The position numbers and the translations under genes were made by a program. DNA of 64,000 bases from Artemisia argyi. Lineage: Eukaryota; Streptophyta; Magnoliopsida; Asterales; Asteraceae. The notes beneath the pieces were generated by a model. The model saw nothing but the letters and a program-made list of their open reading frames with translations. It searched no databases and had not been told where the DNA came from. The first letter of the stretch is position 1; each line of letters begins with the position of its first letter. The stretch is taken from positions 270,202,913 through 270,266,912 of the forward strand of contig CM060709.1 of assembly GCA_030686995.1 (NCBI GenBank), in the 5' to 3' direction. This document shows, piece by piece, positions 45,230 through 58,600 of the stretch.

Positions 45230-45607
45230 GTGTTTTTGTACTCAGGGAGCATGGCTGCTCATAGAAACAATGTTTTTATACTGAGGTTGTATCTTAGTGT
45301 TTGCTTAAATGTGGCATGCTCGATGGGATCCCAAATACACCTTCCACAAACAGCCGAATCAGTTGGGTCTGTGGCACAGGGCGGGCACACATGTCAGGAT
45401 ATAACACGTTCTTTGAGTCCCAAGAAATGTCATCTTGAAGGTGATGGTCACACACAACAAGGCCAGTGCATTGAGACGACTTCTGTTGCTTCTAGCCATA
45501 TGGATCAACCAACATACATGGAAGAAGGGATGTCACAAGCAGGTACTATATGTCCGATATTTGTATTTTCAGCCATTCTCGATACATTAGTACATGTAAC
45601 TGTATGA
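45230..45607 (+). CDS. Unidentified 125-codon open frame in H2
   Basis: The segment IHLPQTAESVGSVAQGGHTC, then PKKCHLEGDGHTQQGQCIE and SSHMDQPTYMEEGMSQA, has ordinary composition and could be a captured exon. No family is recognised. The ATG may be incidental. Confidence 0.25.
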   Translation: MFLYSGSMAAHRNNVFILRLYLSVCLNVACSMGSQIHLPQTAESVGSVAQGGHTCQDITRSLSPKKCHLEGDGHTQQGQCIETTSVASSHMDQPTYMEEGMSQAGTICPIFVFSAILDTLVHVTV

Positions 45608-47179
45608 TGAATATGGATTTCGGACATATACAGGTTCATCTACTTTTTATTTTCTTCTATTAACTAATGGATGACACTTATCTCTAAACCTATGTAACCA
45701 GTTTGATTTTGGTTTTTATTTTCAGCTAGGTGGATCGTGATTTATTTTTGAAGTAAGAAGTACAATTTCTATCTGGACTGGCCATTAAATATATAAACCT
45801 TTAAAACATAATTTTCATATTTGGTTTCTAAACTTGAATGTTATTTATAATTCTTATTCACGTTCTTTTTATAGGAGGATTGCAGCTCACAATTTTTACG
45901 CCTTATATACATCAGTCTTCAAGTCGATGAGGCTAGAACAATGGCAGCTAAGTATAAATCTTCATTTATCGTTTTTCAAAATAATAGATAGACAAGTGCC
46001 AGAGGTTTGGGTTTTCCAGGTTTTTATAAGAAACCGAGCTGATTAGTCGTGCACTCTTTAACTCAATATAAGTTTGATCGTACATAGAGGTGTGAAGAAT
46101 AATGAGGTAAACATGTATAAATCCTTGATTCGACTTATTAAAACAGTTCAATTCTTATAGAATTCTTGAATCCAACATACCTCTTATATGGATATAACTA
46201 TGATTTTGGTATATATATTATACTCATGCTTTTAATCAAGGCTATTTATTCTATGTTATAGTCACACTTTTAATCGAGATAATATAATTTCTTAATCCAA
46301 AGGACCTGTTATATAAATAGATAAATTAGTATAAAATAGTATAATGCACATGATAAATTAGTATAAAATAGATAAACCACTATCGCAATGTGTAACTTGG
46401 TATATTATAGGATAAAAGGATATATACGTATCTTAAATTTACTATTTGTGCCGATTTAAGATGTCAATTACATCATTCTGATCATTTTAATTTATAATTA
46501 GGTGACTTATAATCATTAAAATGCTACTTTTTTGTAGTGTTATAAAGTTCTGGGATACAAGAAACCTTAAAACTCCCATTACTCAAGCATGTTGTTGAAA
46601 TAATCCTGATGATAAGCTTAAGTGGGTATGTCTTCATGTTGAAAATTTTGCTAAACCATATATATCAGTATTGGGTCGTCCTTAGTACATGTAGTCACAA
46701 AATATACATGGGTTTGAATAAGTTTTATTTTTTTAATTTGGTATTTCGTTTTAGGTATTTCCACTTCCAGCAGACCAATCCTGATGCTTATCTTTTGGTC
46801 GAGATATGGTCCATGTTAAACAATTTGTCGGATTTTTAAGGTAAATATATGATATTTGAGTACAAAGTATTTTAGTTAAAGAGTTAAACCTGTTACAAAA
46901 TGATCTCAGTAAACTCATTAGTGTTGAAAGATTTATATACAATTCTACTTGACCAAAACACAACTTATAGAGTCAACCAAGTAAAGTGTGAAATCCCACT
47001 GTTAACTTGATTAGATATAAATAACCAATAACATTTGCATATGGATTAATAAATACCAAAATCATATGTTAATGTCAGTCAGCAAACTGAGAAACTAATT
47101 TAAGAAAGTTTATTGTTTTTCGAGTTGTTTTAGGACTACAACAATACGCTAGCTCAGTAAGTGTTTGTTTGTCATGAAA
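45608..47179. other. Helitron H2 interior, unidentified
   Basis: AT-rich, with short frames. Nothing is supported. Confidence 0.4.
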
Positions 47180-47800
47180 TTAATCAAAAATAGATATTAT
47201 GCAGCATAATTTATTACCAAAGTGACCATTATCAGCAAGGAAACCCTCACAAAGAAGAACGTAGAGCTCCTTTTTGGTGGTGTGGTTCAAAGGTTTGTCC
47301 AACATCTCAATAAAATGTTGATAGCCATCTGGTAACTTTTTCTCCCAGTATTCATCATCATCATTATCTATGTCCTTTTCATCTGATATTGATAGACTTT
47401 TAAATCCTTCAATATCTTCATTCTGCAATTTTTAAGTACAATATGCAAAACAATTTTTACTATAATTCACAAATAGACCATTAGCTCCAAACAAAAGACC
47501 AAGTAATTATCATTCGTTCTAAAAGATAGAAACTTGCCATGTCTATTGGCACAAAATCAACTCCAGAAATCAAGAGACCGTTATAAGAGATATTAGGAAA
47601 TTTTGGATATGAAAGTCCCTCAATCAGCATGTCAAATTAAGCATTCGGTCCATGATTAATAAAACGCCACATTTCAACCCAAAACCAGTTGCCTGGTCTC
47701 AGTTCTTCGGTATTTGTAGAGCACATACTACTTAACTCTTCTTTTCTCCATTTAACCGTTATCAACTTTGCTCATCTCGAACAAATGTGGTATCAGCAGC
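47180..47800 (-). pseudogene. Captured PP2-type phloem lectin domain fragment
   Basis: The minus strand first gives the end of one PP2 domain: TVKWRKEELSSMCSTNTEEL, RPGNWFWVEMWRF, a stop, FDMLIEGLSYPKFPNISYNG and LLISGVDFVPIDM. Then an intron with a possible GC donor (GACATG|GCAAGT), and the start of a following unit: NEDIEGFKSLSISDEKDID, EYWEKKLPDGYQHFIEM and TTKKELYVLLCEGFLADNGH. PP2 proteins are phloem lectins often built from repeated units. The frame is stopped and truncated. It runs opposite to H2, so the host gene was picked up in antisense. Confidence 0.6.
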
Positions 47801-48571
47801 CCACGTTCTGATGTTGGTGTCATGGAAATTGAGCCATCAAATGCTATGATTCTCAATCATGGAGAAGTCTATTATTGGTTTTAAAAAATTGCGAAAATGT
47901 TGGGTAACAAGGATGTTATATCATGGTCATCTTATTTAATGCGTTGTTATGCTTTCAACAGCGCAACAGGAGCACTCCGTATGAGCAGAAGCGTAACAGG
48001 ATGTAACTTCCATTTATTTCAAACCAAAACCACCAGGAGGGGAAGAGAAATGGCAGGGGTTCAAAGGATAAGAATTGAGGGGAATCGGTTAAAGACCTGT
48101 GTCATGGCGTGGCAAGCCTTGCTGATTTGGTGAGTTTGCAGAAGTGGAAGGAAATTGGTGTGTGTTTTTTGAGTGTGTCTTTAATCCGCTTGATGGTGAT
48201 CACACTTCCAGCCAACTTCTTTGTTGATGCTTAGAGCGTGTTTTGCTTTGCTGATGCACTGCAGCTGTGAACCTTACACAAGTTATTAGATAACCTTTGA
48301 TAATTTTAATTATTTCTTTGCACTTATTTGTGATGTTCGTACCATTGATTATCAGACTTGACTTGAGCGATTGTTAAATTTGCGGAAACTTATGAGCAGG
48401 GGGAGAGTTTGAAGTGGCAGAGATGACTCCAACTATCTTATTTCTTATGCAGGCCTTATGGAATTGTGGTGCGGTAGTTCGTTACACCTAAGTAGCGTAT
48501 CAATGGTCGAGGTAATTTCATACATATTTGTTTCGATTGCATTTATGAATGGTTCACACACTTGGAGATGA
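47801..48571. other. Helitron H2 interior, unidentified
   Basis: Includes possible former exon sequence near 48060-48130 (reading LCHGVASLADLVSLQKWKEI in one plus frame). Not assigned. Confidence 0.35.
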
Positions 48572-49353
48572 AAAAGGGGTGTTTGGGAGTTGGGACTGCT
48601 AAATAAAAGTAGTCATTGTCTTTTCAAATTAGCTGTTTGGAGTTGCGCATTATAAACTGCTTATTTAACTCACATATCATCACATAACCAGTTTCACTGA
48701 GCAATCCCAAACTGCCTCAAAACAACGTATCTGTTATGTTGAACCGTAATCATCATATTTAATAATCGATCCTGAAACTAGCAAACCCGGACACTATTTT
48801 TGAAATAATTTTTAAGTTGCTTATGTGCGTATGCTTATAAGTGGAAAACAAACAATAATTCCATGCACGACCTGATTTTCCAAATAGCTTATGGTTTACA
48901 TGTTTATTTGTGTCAAATAAGTTTTAGGTTGTTAATAAGTAGAGTGTATGGAGCTCATAAGCTAATAGGCTCAAAAGCTTTTAAATAGGGGAACCAAATT
49001 TTTTTGATAAGACAAAATTGATGAATAAAATATTGATATTTTGTTACTTGACAAACAGTAATCTAAGTTCTTATAAGGCAGGTTCGTGATGGAAATACTA
49101 TGCCATAAACTCAATTTAATAAGCACATAGCCTAAGTACTAAGTTTTGAGCTTATTAGCTACTCAAAGTTTAATAAGCCCACAAGCCCAAAAAACAAGCT
49201 AAAACAAACATCATCTAGGATGTTAATTCTCAGTGTAGAAGATTTTATTTTTATGAGGGAAACGTTTGGACATTAGAATCTGAAACAACAACTTATTTTC
49301 TATTTTTACTGATTGAAATTATTTGCACGTAGTGTAATCCAAACACCTCTTTA
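48572..49353. mobile_element. Possible hAT-type element nested in H2
   Basis: The left AAAAGGGGTGTTTGGGAG and the reversed right TAAAGAGGTGTTTGGATTA look like hAT inverted repeats. An 8-bp target duplication is not evident. It is related to the candidate at 18509 in H1. Confidence 0.35.
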
Positions 49354-52075
49354 GGACCTTAACTTAAACCAAGTAAAAAAGTGCAACAAACATCCATCTT
49401 TTTAATTAGTGGGTTGATGTGCATTCCACATTTGTTATGTATTAATTACTTTAACTTTTTGTTAATTGAAGGTGTTCGTGGTAGTTTTTTTTTAATAAGC
49501 ATCAAGCCTTCAAGTGTGCAAATCTAAATCTCTCTTGCTTCATGGACGCCAAACTGAGCTGCGTGATTTTGATTCCACTATATCAGATTATACGACTAAT
49601 CTTCATCATACTGAAACGTTCAGGTAATCAACATTGAACATCAAATGGTTTTTGAATATTATTTCGAACCAATTTTATATCTTAGATTTCTACGCCCTTT
49701 CAGTTGAATTCACGAATAAATGAGGCTCTTTTAAGCATTTCTGACAAAAAAAAATAATGATATTCAAAATGAGAACCCTACTAATCATCTTGCTAAATTC
49801 ATTGTTGATCCCTATATATAAAGTCATAGTTATGCTCCATTTTGATTAGCATATAGACATCACAGGTTCTTAGACAAAGCATGTACAAACAACAATAAGG
49901 AAACAACCAAAATGCAACTCAGAGCCGATGGTGAGTGTGTACAGTGAACCAAGTTGAGCAACTGAAGATCCTTTTGCATTGTGAAATTATAGAGGTATAA
50001 AATTTGACCCGTTAAATTACATCGATGGGTTGAATGACATGTACTGGTCGTTGGAATCTCAGATATCCAGGACAAATTACTCAGCACTCCGATTTGGTAG
50101 TTGGTTTGTTGTGTTTTGAAATACTAAGTATGAGGATGGTAATGTTATCTTGCTGTGTATTGAACATGATTATGTGATATTGAATAAGATATAGTAATTA
50201 AATTTTAGAGAATATTTATGTGATGTAATGCAGTTTGAAGGTGTGATGATACGAGTATTTGAGGATTTAGTGGTAGATAATTGGATAATGTGAATTAGTT
50301 TTGTTGTAGATAATACTATTTTGGTTATCAAGAACTAATTATTCGATAACCCACCCCAAAGAAGGTGGAATTGTAGTAGACTGACATTAAATCGTTAGAA
50401 TAAGATATTAGATTCACGAGTATGTGCTGTTGTGACGTTTTAAGGTGTGATAATATGAGTGCTTAAGGATTTAATAGTAGCTAATCAGATTATATGAATT
50501 AGTTTTGTTGCAGATGATGCTAAATTGGTTATCCAAAACTGATTATTTGACCGGCAAACCAGAATGGCCATAGAATTGTAGTATTATACAGTTTTCCAAT
50601 ACCTTTTGGGAAGTATAAGTTTTGGGATGGGTTAATCTGATACGGGGATAAAAGACTTAAATTATCTGATAGGATTGGCAGAACTTTGTTTACACAGAAA
50701 GATAGTCCTAATTAGTAGAATGGACTGAAAAGAAGTAAAATTACCAAAACGGATCAAAAGCGTAAGTATATTGTTATTTTTTAGCATTTTCCCTTATGAA
50801 TGCCTAAGAATTTGATAATCACTTATAGCAAAACACTAGAAATTGATTACTTGTGAACTGAAATGCAAGTTTTCAAATAGCTTTAAATCTCACAATGCCA
50901 ATACCACTCTTAGTAAGGCTTTACAATTTACGTGTACACGATGTAGTAGTTGGTTATCCTGCCCAGTGTTTTATTGAATTTTATGACCCTCCAATTTCAA
51001 CATTGTACATATGAGCTTAGATTCACATATGAAATTGATTTTGACACAAAAAGTTAAATGATGAAAGTTGAAGTATGATGCTTCTATGCATCCCAAGGTT
51101 GATACCATCAGATCGTATGAAGTCTCATATCTATCATCCTCATTAGATCGTGTTTATAGTGTTCTTATAAAGGAAACGAATTGAATTTTCCATACTGATT
51201 GAAAGTGGTCTACATTCTATTAAGAATGATACACAGCTGTTGATTTTTGCGGTTAACTCTCGAGATAGGGTTTTCTTGGATGGTGTTTAGTAGTCTTCTA
51301 TGACTTTTTGAAATGCTTGAAGCATTGCTATGCAACGGGCATTGCTCAACATTATCTTTCCAGCTAAGAAGTGTAAACCAACCTAGGGAAAAAACCATCA
51401 TACAATATTTAGTATTTATAGCATGAATTAAAGTTCATGGATGAAAAAGGTAATAATATGGGTGGGTCAAGCAACAGTTGGAATGGGTTTGAAACGAAAG
51501 TCGTTTTCTGTCCATTTCTTTCACACATTTTTAAATACATATAGTGTTCAGTATGATTGCAAGAAAAATTGTGATATATTTTGAAGAGTTTCGATAGATT
51601 AAACTTAGACTTTTCAGTCTTCAGATAATTCTTTTTGACTCATTTGAGATTAAAGCAAAACCCAAATACACCCATTTATAAATGGGTCTAGATTGCTATC
51701 AACTAGGTTCTTCTATACTTAGTAAATGGTATTCATACAAAATTACCCATATGACCCATTAGCCCGCTGATTCACCAATTCGGCATCCTCTAACTTTAGG
51801 TGTAAGTGATAAACATTAATGTATTTTCAACATATGTGTGGGCATGCAGATGTATGGGGTGTTGGAGTTGTGCCATAAGTATCGACTCATCTCGAGGGTG
51901 CTTTAAACATTAGTTTTGAGGGAGTGCACTCACCTGTTGGTTGAGATGCGAAACAAGAACTTGGTATGGCTCACCGACCATTGTTGAGAAGTGGGTACAT
52001 ATTTCGCCCACGTAACAAATGCAAGTATAAAGGTTAGTTTGACCTCAATTTTTTTCAAATTATACCATAGGTGCA

Positions 52076-52122
<47 letters not shown>

Positions 52123-53844
52123 GAGTTTTTTAGAAACCGGATCTTACATATCATTGTTCTTTTTTTACAATATCGAATTATTAAAATCGGATCGATCTCT
52201 TACGATCATACTAAAATTTTAATTTCTTAATAGTCATTATAATAATATTCATGAAATATTGTTCTTTTTTTATTACAGTATCGAATTACTAAAAACGGAT
52301 CGATCTCTTGCGATCATTTTAAACTATAATTTATTATGTTAAATAATATTGAATTGCTTAAATTCATAATATTAAAGTTCCTTTGATTATTACCTATGTC
52401 TAAGGCATTAATGGACTATTCTTACTACACTTAACCTGTTATGGTAACAGTTCTAAATTTGATTAATGATACATATTACAATACTTTGCTAAAAGTTGGA
52501 CCAACATATGTTCCTAATATATAACTTTTGTGTAGTTTTTAGATCAATTTGAGCCAACTTTTGAAAAAGGATTTGGTGTTGTCACTTTATAGATATTGAA
52601 GCCTGTCTTCTGAGTTGAACCCTCCACCATCATTGAAAAGGAAAACAACTTTAGATTAATTTGTGGAGCCTTCAACATAGTCCACATTTACTTTCTGCGC
52701 CATGGATGTTGATAAACGTGATCTATAAAGCATATATATTGTTTGATAAACTATAGTTGGAATTAAATAATTCAGCTTTTATACAATTACCATTTATTTT
52801 GTTCATGCTCTTTGTCCTTCAATATTACAAGTCATGGATTGGAAATTGTGCCTATTTATGTCCTAAAGCTGGCGCAAATCTACTTGATAAATGACATTGC
52901 TATTATACATATTAACACAATTGTCTTGGTTTATTTATGCATACAGGTTTTAGTCATTTTATTTGAATCCCCTAATTTTTCACGTGGAGTTAGGCAATAT
53001 TGTTATGCATATATAGATACAATCTGGGGGTAATTTGTGGCGCCCTATGATGAATAACAGTTTAGCCTACATTGTATGTCTGATTTTCCAGTGTGAGAAG
53101 GAAACTATAGAATTCTGAGGCATGTTTAAAAAACATAGATTTTCTATATATACACATGCCTATGCGTAAGACAGTAAAGACACACATATAGCTAAGCAAT
53201 CGTTTTAGATGATTAGGAGTTTGGTCTACACTGTTTAATTGTTTACGGCAAAGAGCAAACTGACTTCTTGGGGGTTTATTAATATTGCTATATTTGACCT
53301 CCAATTAGTATACAAGTATTTGACCTTCTTGGTCCTCCCTGCTGTAAGTTATAGATAAGACCCATTAAACACAATCTTCATACAGTATAACAAACATTAA
53401 TGAGAAAAGATTGTGACCTTTTGTTCAATTTAAAGAAATTCTTAAACAAATTTATGCCCATAATTCAAAAAATGAAGGTAAGAATCTACACTGGATCACA
53501 AGTTGAAAATGTATACCCATCATTTAAAATAGATTGTTCATGATCCCGTTGCTACTACGTGGTATGTATCGTTAAAAACACTATTGGAAATAAACCCATA
53601 CAAAAACCAGATATATCCTAAATCTGCATTAATAGAATTCCACATATTAATTTGCTACTTTGTCTTTTGTCCATGTAATAGCGAGTCAGATTCACTTCAG
53701 AGGCAGTTATACTAAAAATTAAAAAAAGGAAGATAAGGCATTAAAACAGATGTCGGACAATGTGACAATGTGAGTGCCCCTCTACCAGGTTTTTTTCCCA
53801 TCGATATATATGCATTAAATTGTATATATGCATGTCTCTTTATC
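49354..53844. other. Helitron H2 interior, AT-rich, unidentified
   Basis: No gene, RNA or complete element is supported. A T run of 40 lies at 52081-52120. A duplicated ATCGATCTCTTACGATCAT-like motif occurs at about 52190 and 52300. Confidence 0.45.
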
Positions 53845-54123
53845 AATACATAACAAATAACTATAAAAGATCACTTATATCCGTACATGATTGACTTAAA
53901 ATGTAAAATATACAAATCATGGCCGCCCATTGAGGAATACATAAAAAATAACTATAAAAGATCACTGATATTAGTACAACATTAAATTAAAAATACAAGT
54001 CATGTCCACACGTCAGGTGAATACATAAGAAATAACTATAAGAGATCACTATTATCCGTACATGATTAACTAAAATGTAAAATTACAAGTCATGCCCGCC
54101 CATCGGGCGGGCTTCGAAAACTA

Positions 54124-54124
<1 letters not shown>
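53845..54124 (+). repeat. Three tandem copies of the Helitron H2 3' end
   Basis: Units at 53845-53935, 53936-54019 and 54020-54124 all begin AATACATAA, contain ATAACTATAA and GATCACT, and end with CAA(A/G)TCATG plus a hairpin region. Only the last hairpin is perfect (GCCCGCCC/GGGCGGGC). The others read GGCCGCCCATTGAGG and GTCCACACGTCAGG, decayed forms. Confidence 0.85.

Positions 54125-54125
<1 letters not shown>

Positions 54126-54169
<44 letters not shown>
54126..54169. repeat. TA microsatellite at the H2 3' junction
   Basis: About 44 bp of TA directly after the H2 insertion point, within the CACTA transposase intron. H1 also abuts a TA tract at its 3' end. Confidence 0.95.
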
Positions 54170-54172
<3 letters not shown>

Positions 54173-54261
54173 GGGTTAATTACAAGATTATGTTTCAATG
54201 AATCAAAGTGCGTGTTTGGGGAAATAAATAAATAAATAATAAATTAAAAAAAAATACTTAC

Positions 54262-55301
54262 ATATTGAACACGAGCCTCATCCTGCAACCACATACCATC
54301 ATTGTCACAGTGTGTGTCGTAAAACGACTGGATGAGTGACGGGTATTGTTTGTCCTTGCTGTTCTGAAACTGTATATACACATGCATATATATAAGATGA
54401 AACAAATTAAAAATGGCAAATCAAACACCATATTTATTTTAATTAAACTTAAATACTTTTATAAAATTAAAATTAATTACTTTTATATAATTATAATTAA
54501 ATAATTTTATAAAAATAAAATACTTTTATAAAAATAAAATGTGTCTTACATAGTCGTGGCGAATAGCGGCCAATGACTTGGAACCGTGGCGGTTGTACAC
54601 CTTCAACTTCTTTCGATTCTCCTTATTCACAGCAGCACGCTTCAGGTTCTTCTCGTTCATGTAAAACTTGATATGCTCCTCCCACACAGATGGCTCGACG
54701 TTCGGAGGAGGGTTTCTTCGTATCTCATCCACTTTTTCAGGCCCACCCGGCCCGTCGAAGTAAACCCTCTTCATCGTGCCCTTGTTGTCGGAGTAGACCT
54801 TAGCAATATACGCATTGAGGCCCGCCAAAATGGTTTTCCAATCGGGATCGCGCATGTGGGTCTGCAAGTCGAAGAATTGCTGCAAACAAATATAAACAAA
54901 TATACACAATTAAACAAATTTAAATAAATGTACACATTCAAAGAATTAAATATAGAGATATAATTAAAAGGAAAATAAAATAACTGACCCCGAGTCGGTT
55001 CATGAAGCCCTATCGAGTCGCTTTGTCAAGGTCGTGCCAGGAGGGATAGTGCAACGGCAAGGACCTAACCAGCTCGCCAACATAGTTACTGAACCATGCG
55101 CGGTGAGGCCCAACATGAGTAAATGTCCTCTGATCAAGATACTCGAACTCGATCGATTGCGGGCTCGATTTAGTCATGGCTTTCCTGAGGTCTACGTTCT
55201 TGTTGGCTTCACGGACCTGTGCCCTGCCGCCATCCCGACCTCCACCCCTGCCGCCACCTTTTCTCGCTCTACCTCCTCGTCGAGGTTTTTGTGACGAACC
55301 T
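54262..55301 (-). pseudogene. CACTA transposase (Ptta/En/Spm type), 5' exons
   Basis: Exon at about 54990-55301: a Gly/Arg-rich leader (KPRRGGRARKGGGRGGGRD), then LRKAMTKSSPQSIEFEYLDQ and FSNYVGELVRSLPLHYPSW. An in-frame TAG follows DLDKATR, where a Gln codon is expected. Exon 54550-54879: FFDLQTHMRDPDWKTILAGL, PPNVEPSVWEEHIKFYMNE, KENRKKLKVYNRHGSKSLAA. Exon 54262-54369: KDKQYPSLIQSFYDTHCDND and GMWLQDEARVQY, ending at GTAAGT. An additional start exon MAAVARGHGGDGADDPPPPY may lie at 55390-55462. The gene continues at 41588 beyond H2. It is the accessory transposase that acts with TNP2. Confidence 0.82.
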
Positions 55302-55629
55302 ACAATTGAAGTGAGTGAAAACGTTAAAAAATAACAAGTAACAAAATTCAAATTATCAAGTTTAAGTTTCTTCCCACTACAGTGACCGCTAGTAATCGAA
55401 CAATAAGGGGGTGGTGGGTCATCGGCACCGTCACCACCGTGACCTCGCGCTACTGCTGCCATCTGTAAAAGTACAAGTTGAATTAACATATAGAAATTCG
55501 GGAACAAATTAACATAAGCATGCACACATTCAAATACATACACATTCAAAATAAATATACACATTTAAACAATCCATAACAATTTCATTCAAATAAGCTA
55601 AGTGTCGTTTTACAAGTTACAATTTAAGA

Positions 55630-58600
55630 TCAATCTGCTACATCTACATCACTATCATAAACAGCATGAGTCGCATCTTCAACTTCATCATCAGAATTGT
55701 TTGCATCAGAGTCTGCTAAATCATAAGGATCGTCATCCTCATCATCAATAAATTCATCGTCGTCATCAACATGAATGATTGGTGGTGGTGCCTCAACTAA
55801 CGTTGATCGACCATCGATATTTAAGGTTTCAAATGCCAAATCATTCAAATTAGCAGACAGTTGGAGATTCGATGAGTTGTTGCCATGTATCACATCATCA
55901 TCGTCTTCTGCCACAATGACATCCCAGGTTGTGTTGTGATTCACTTCTTGGACGACCTTCCAATGGAGTGGTCGTCTGGCAGGATCTTCAAGGTAGAAGA
56001 CTTGTTTTGCTTGTGTTGCGAGAATGTAAGGTTGATCTTCAAACGCTGTGCTACATGCCCAAATTTGTGTCATGTTGTTTCTAGTGTTATAACGTTCGAC
56101 TCTACCTCTTTTGACCAAGTCGAACCACTTAACTCGAAACAACACAACTTTGAACTGGGTATACGCGAACTCTAGAATTTCTTCTAGCTGACCATAATAC
56201 ATTTCTCCTTCCTTCTTGCCAGGAGAACAAATTCCGCTATTCTGAGTTGTACGTTTTACATCGCGGCTGTGTACAACAAACTTCACACCATTGACTACGC
56301 AAGAGTGAACTGAGGTTGCGGTCGATAATGGTCCACAAGCTAAAGCGAATAAGTCGGGAGTACAACTTGGGTCATTGTCTGTGTAAAGTTTACCGATCTA
56401 TGAACAAAGATAAGAATAGATGGAGATGAGTAATATATATAGTCGTTATTTATACAAGGGAATACATATAATAAGTTTACCTTCGTCGCAAACCATCTAG
56501 GAAATTCTTGTTGCATGTCGCTATCAGGATGTTCACTGAAAATGGACATGATATTAGAATTAATCGAAAAGATAACTTGGGAAAAAGAAATTTCAAAATA
56601 AAAACGCGTACCTCTCGAACTCGTTCATGTACGCGTCGATCTCAGGACTGTTGTGAAGTACATACCATATCACTTTCTTCATTTCTTGGAGACCTAACCG
56701 AATAATTGTCTCTTTACCAGACGTTTTACATAGTGATCAGAACACCTGAAAATCACTTGTTGGGCAAGGACAGCCCTGAGATGCAGTGGGACGATTAAAT
56801 TTCATCCCAATTTCGCCCCGAAAATAACGAGAACAAAAATTAATGCTTCGTCTGCAACATAACCCTCCACTATTGAACCTTCCGACTTAGCTTTATTTCG
56901 TACATAGTTTTTTAGCTTCTTCATGTATCTTTCAAATGGATACATCCACCGAAATGAAACAGGCCCGCCTTCAAGAGCCTCTTCCGGTAAATGCATAACC
57001 AAGTGAATCATAATGTCAAAAAAAGCAGGAGGATATATTTGCTCGAGACTGCACAAAATTTTGATCAACTGGTCTTTAGCTTTCACCATGTCATTCACCA
57101 TCAAAGTTCGGGCACAAATTTGCTTAAAGAATGAACAAAGCTCGATTAATGGTGTATAAGTCGGACAGTCGGTGTGTCCAGGTATTGTTGAAGTCCATAA
57201 GGAAGTAACCGTTGCATCATTATATGACAGTCATGAGACTTCATGCCCGTTATATTGTTATCATCTTTGGTCACTTTCGACTTGAACTTGGATCCGAACC
57301 CATCTGGCAGTTTAATTGTTTTGGTGTATTGACAGAACAGTTTTCTTTTATCGGGTGTGAGGGAGTACTTAGCTTGAGGCTTCGAGCACTTCCCGTTTTG
57401 TTTGTTTCTGAGCCACAACTCCTATCGAATGCCCAAAGCTTGCAAGTCTTGTCTTGCCTTAGCGGTGTCTTTAGATTTGTCATTCATTAACAAAGTGTTC
57501 AAGATACTCTCCAACACATTTTTTTCGATATGCATGACATCTAAATTGTGTTGTAGAGAAAGAGAAGACCAATATGAAAGCTCATAGAAAATAGACCGTT
57601 TAGTCCAGTTCAGTTCGGATGTATTACGTTTTATTTTCCCACCCCCATAATCTGGATGTTTTCCCGGCAAACGTGTAGGCAATATCGCAAGTTGAGCTAA
57701 GATATCAGCCGGAGTATATTTTTTAGGAGGATCTCTAGTATCAGTTGCACCATTGAATGTATTACGGTCACTCCTCCATTTATGGTTTTTTTTTTTAAGA
57801 ATCTTCTATGGCCAACATAAGCTGTTTTGCTTATCACACGCGTAGCCGGAGTGTCTGCTTTGCATGTAGGGCATGCATAGTAACCTTGCCCACTCCAACC
57901 AGACAAACTACTACGAGGAGGAAAATCATTGATGGTCCATAAAAGCATCGCTCTCATGTGGAAATATTTTCCTGTAACAGCGTCCAAAGTCAAGACACCT
58001 GGTTTTTTCCATAATTCTTGAAGGTCATCAATCAAAGGCTTTAATTAAACATCAATGTCCTTCCCCGGTGATTCAGGGCCAGGAATCAACAACGTCAGCA
58101 TCAAAGTAGTCTCTTTCATGCATAACCACGGAGGCAAGTTGTATGTTGTTAATATAACTGGCCACATGCTATAAGTCTGACTAAGGTTGTCGAACGGATT
58201 GAAACCACCATCAGCCAACCCTAATCGAACGTTTCTCGGTTCGTTAGCAAAAGCCGAATATTTACCGCTGTCAAACTTCTGCCATGCGTCACCATCAACC
58301 GGGTGTTGCATCATACCGTTTACCTTAGACTTTCCAGTAGCATGCCAAGTCATATGTTTTGCGGTGTGAATAGACTTGTACAAACGTTGTAGTCTAGGAA
58401 TGATAGGAAAGTAACGCAACACCTTGTTAGGAACTTTCTTTCCCGTTGTGTGCTTGTCTTTCCAACTACTCGTTTTACAGACCGGACAATACTCCAAATA
58501 TTCGGCACCAGTCCCCCGATATAAAAAGCAATCATTTTCACAAGCATGTATCGACTCATACCCTAACCCGACCTTCTTAAATGTTTTTTTATAGCAGAGT

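Larger units (their letters stand above)
41622..54124 (+). mobile_element. Helitron H2, 12.5 kb, inserted in CACTA transposase intron
   Basis: Starts TCTATATATATTATATATAA at 41622 after an A, and continues CAGGAGGCGTTACACGTAGA as in H1. (A TC at 41616 is an alternative start.) It ends with a 19-nt GC hairpin (54094-54112), TTCGAAAA, CTAG at 54121-54124 and then T. It contains a tRNA-like module, a GIP1-like fragment, a PP2-lectin fragment on the opposite strand, a possible hAT element and three tandem 3'-end copies. No Rep/helicase was recognised, so it is non-autonomous. The CACTA sequence resumes on both sides. Confidence 0.88.
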
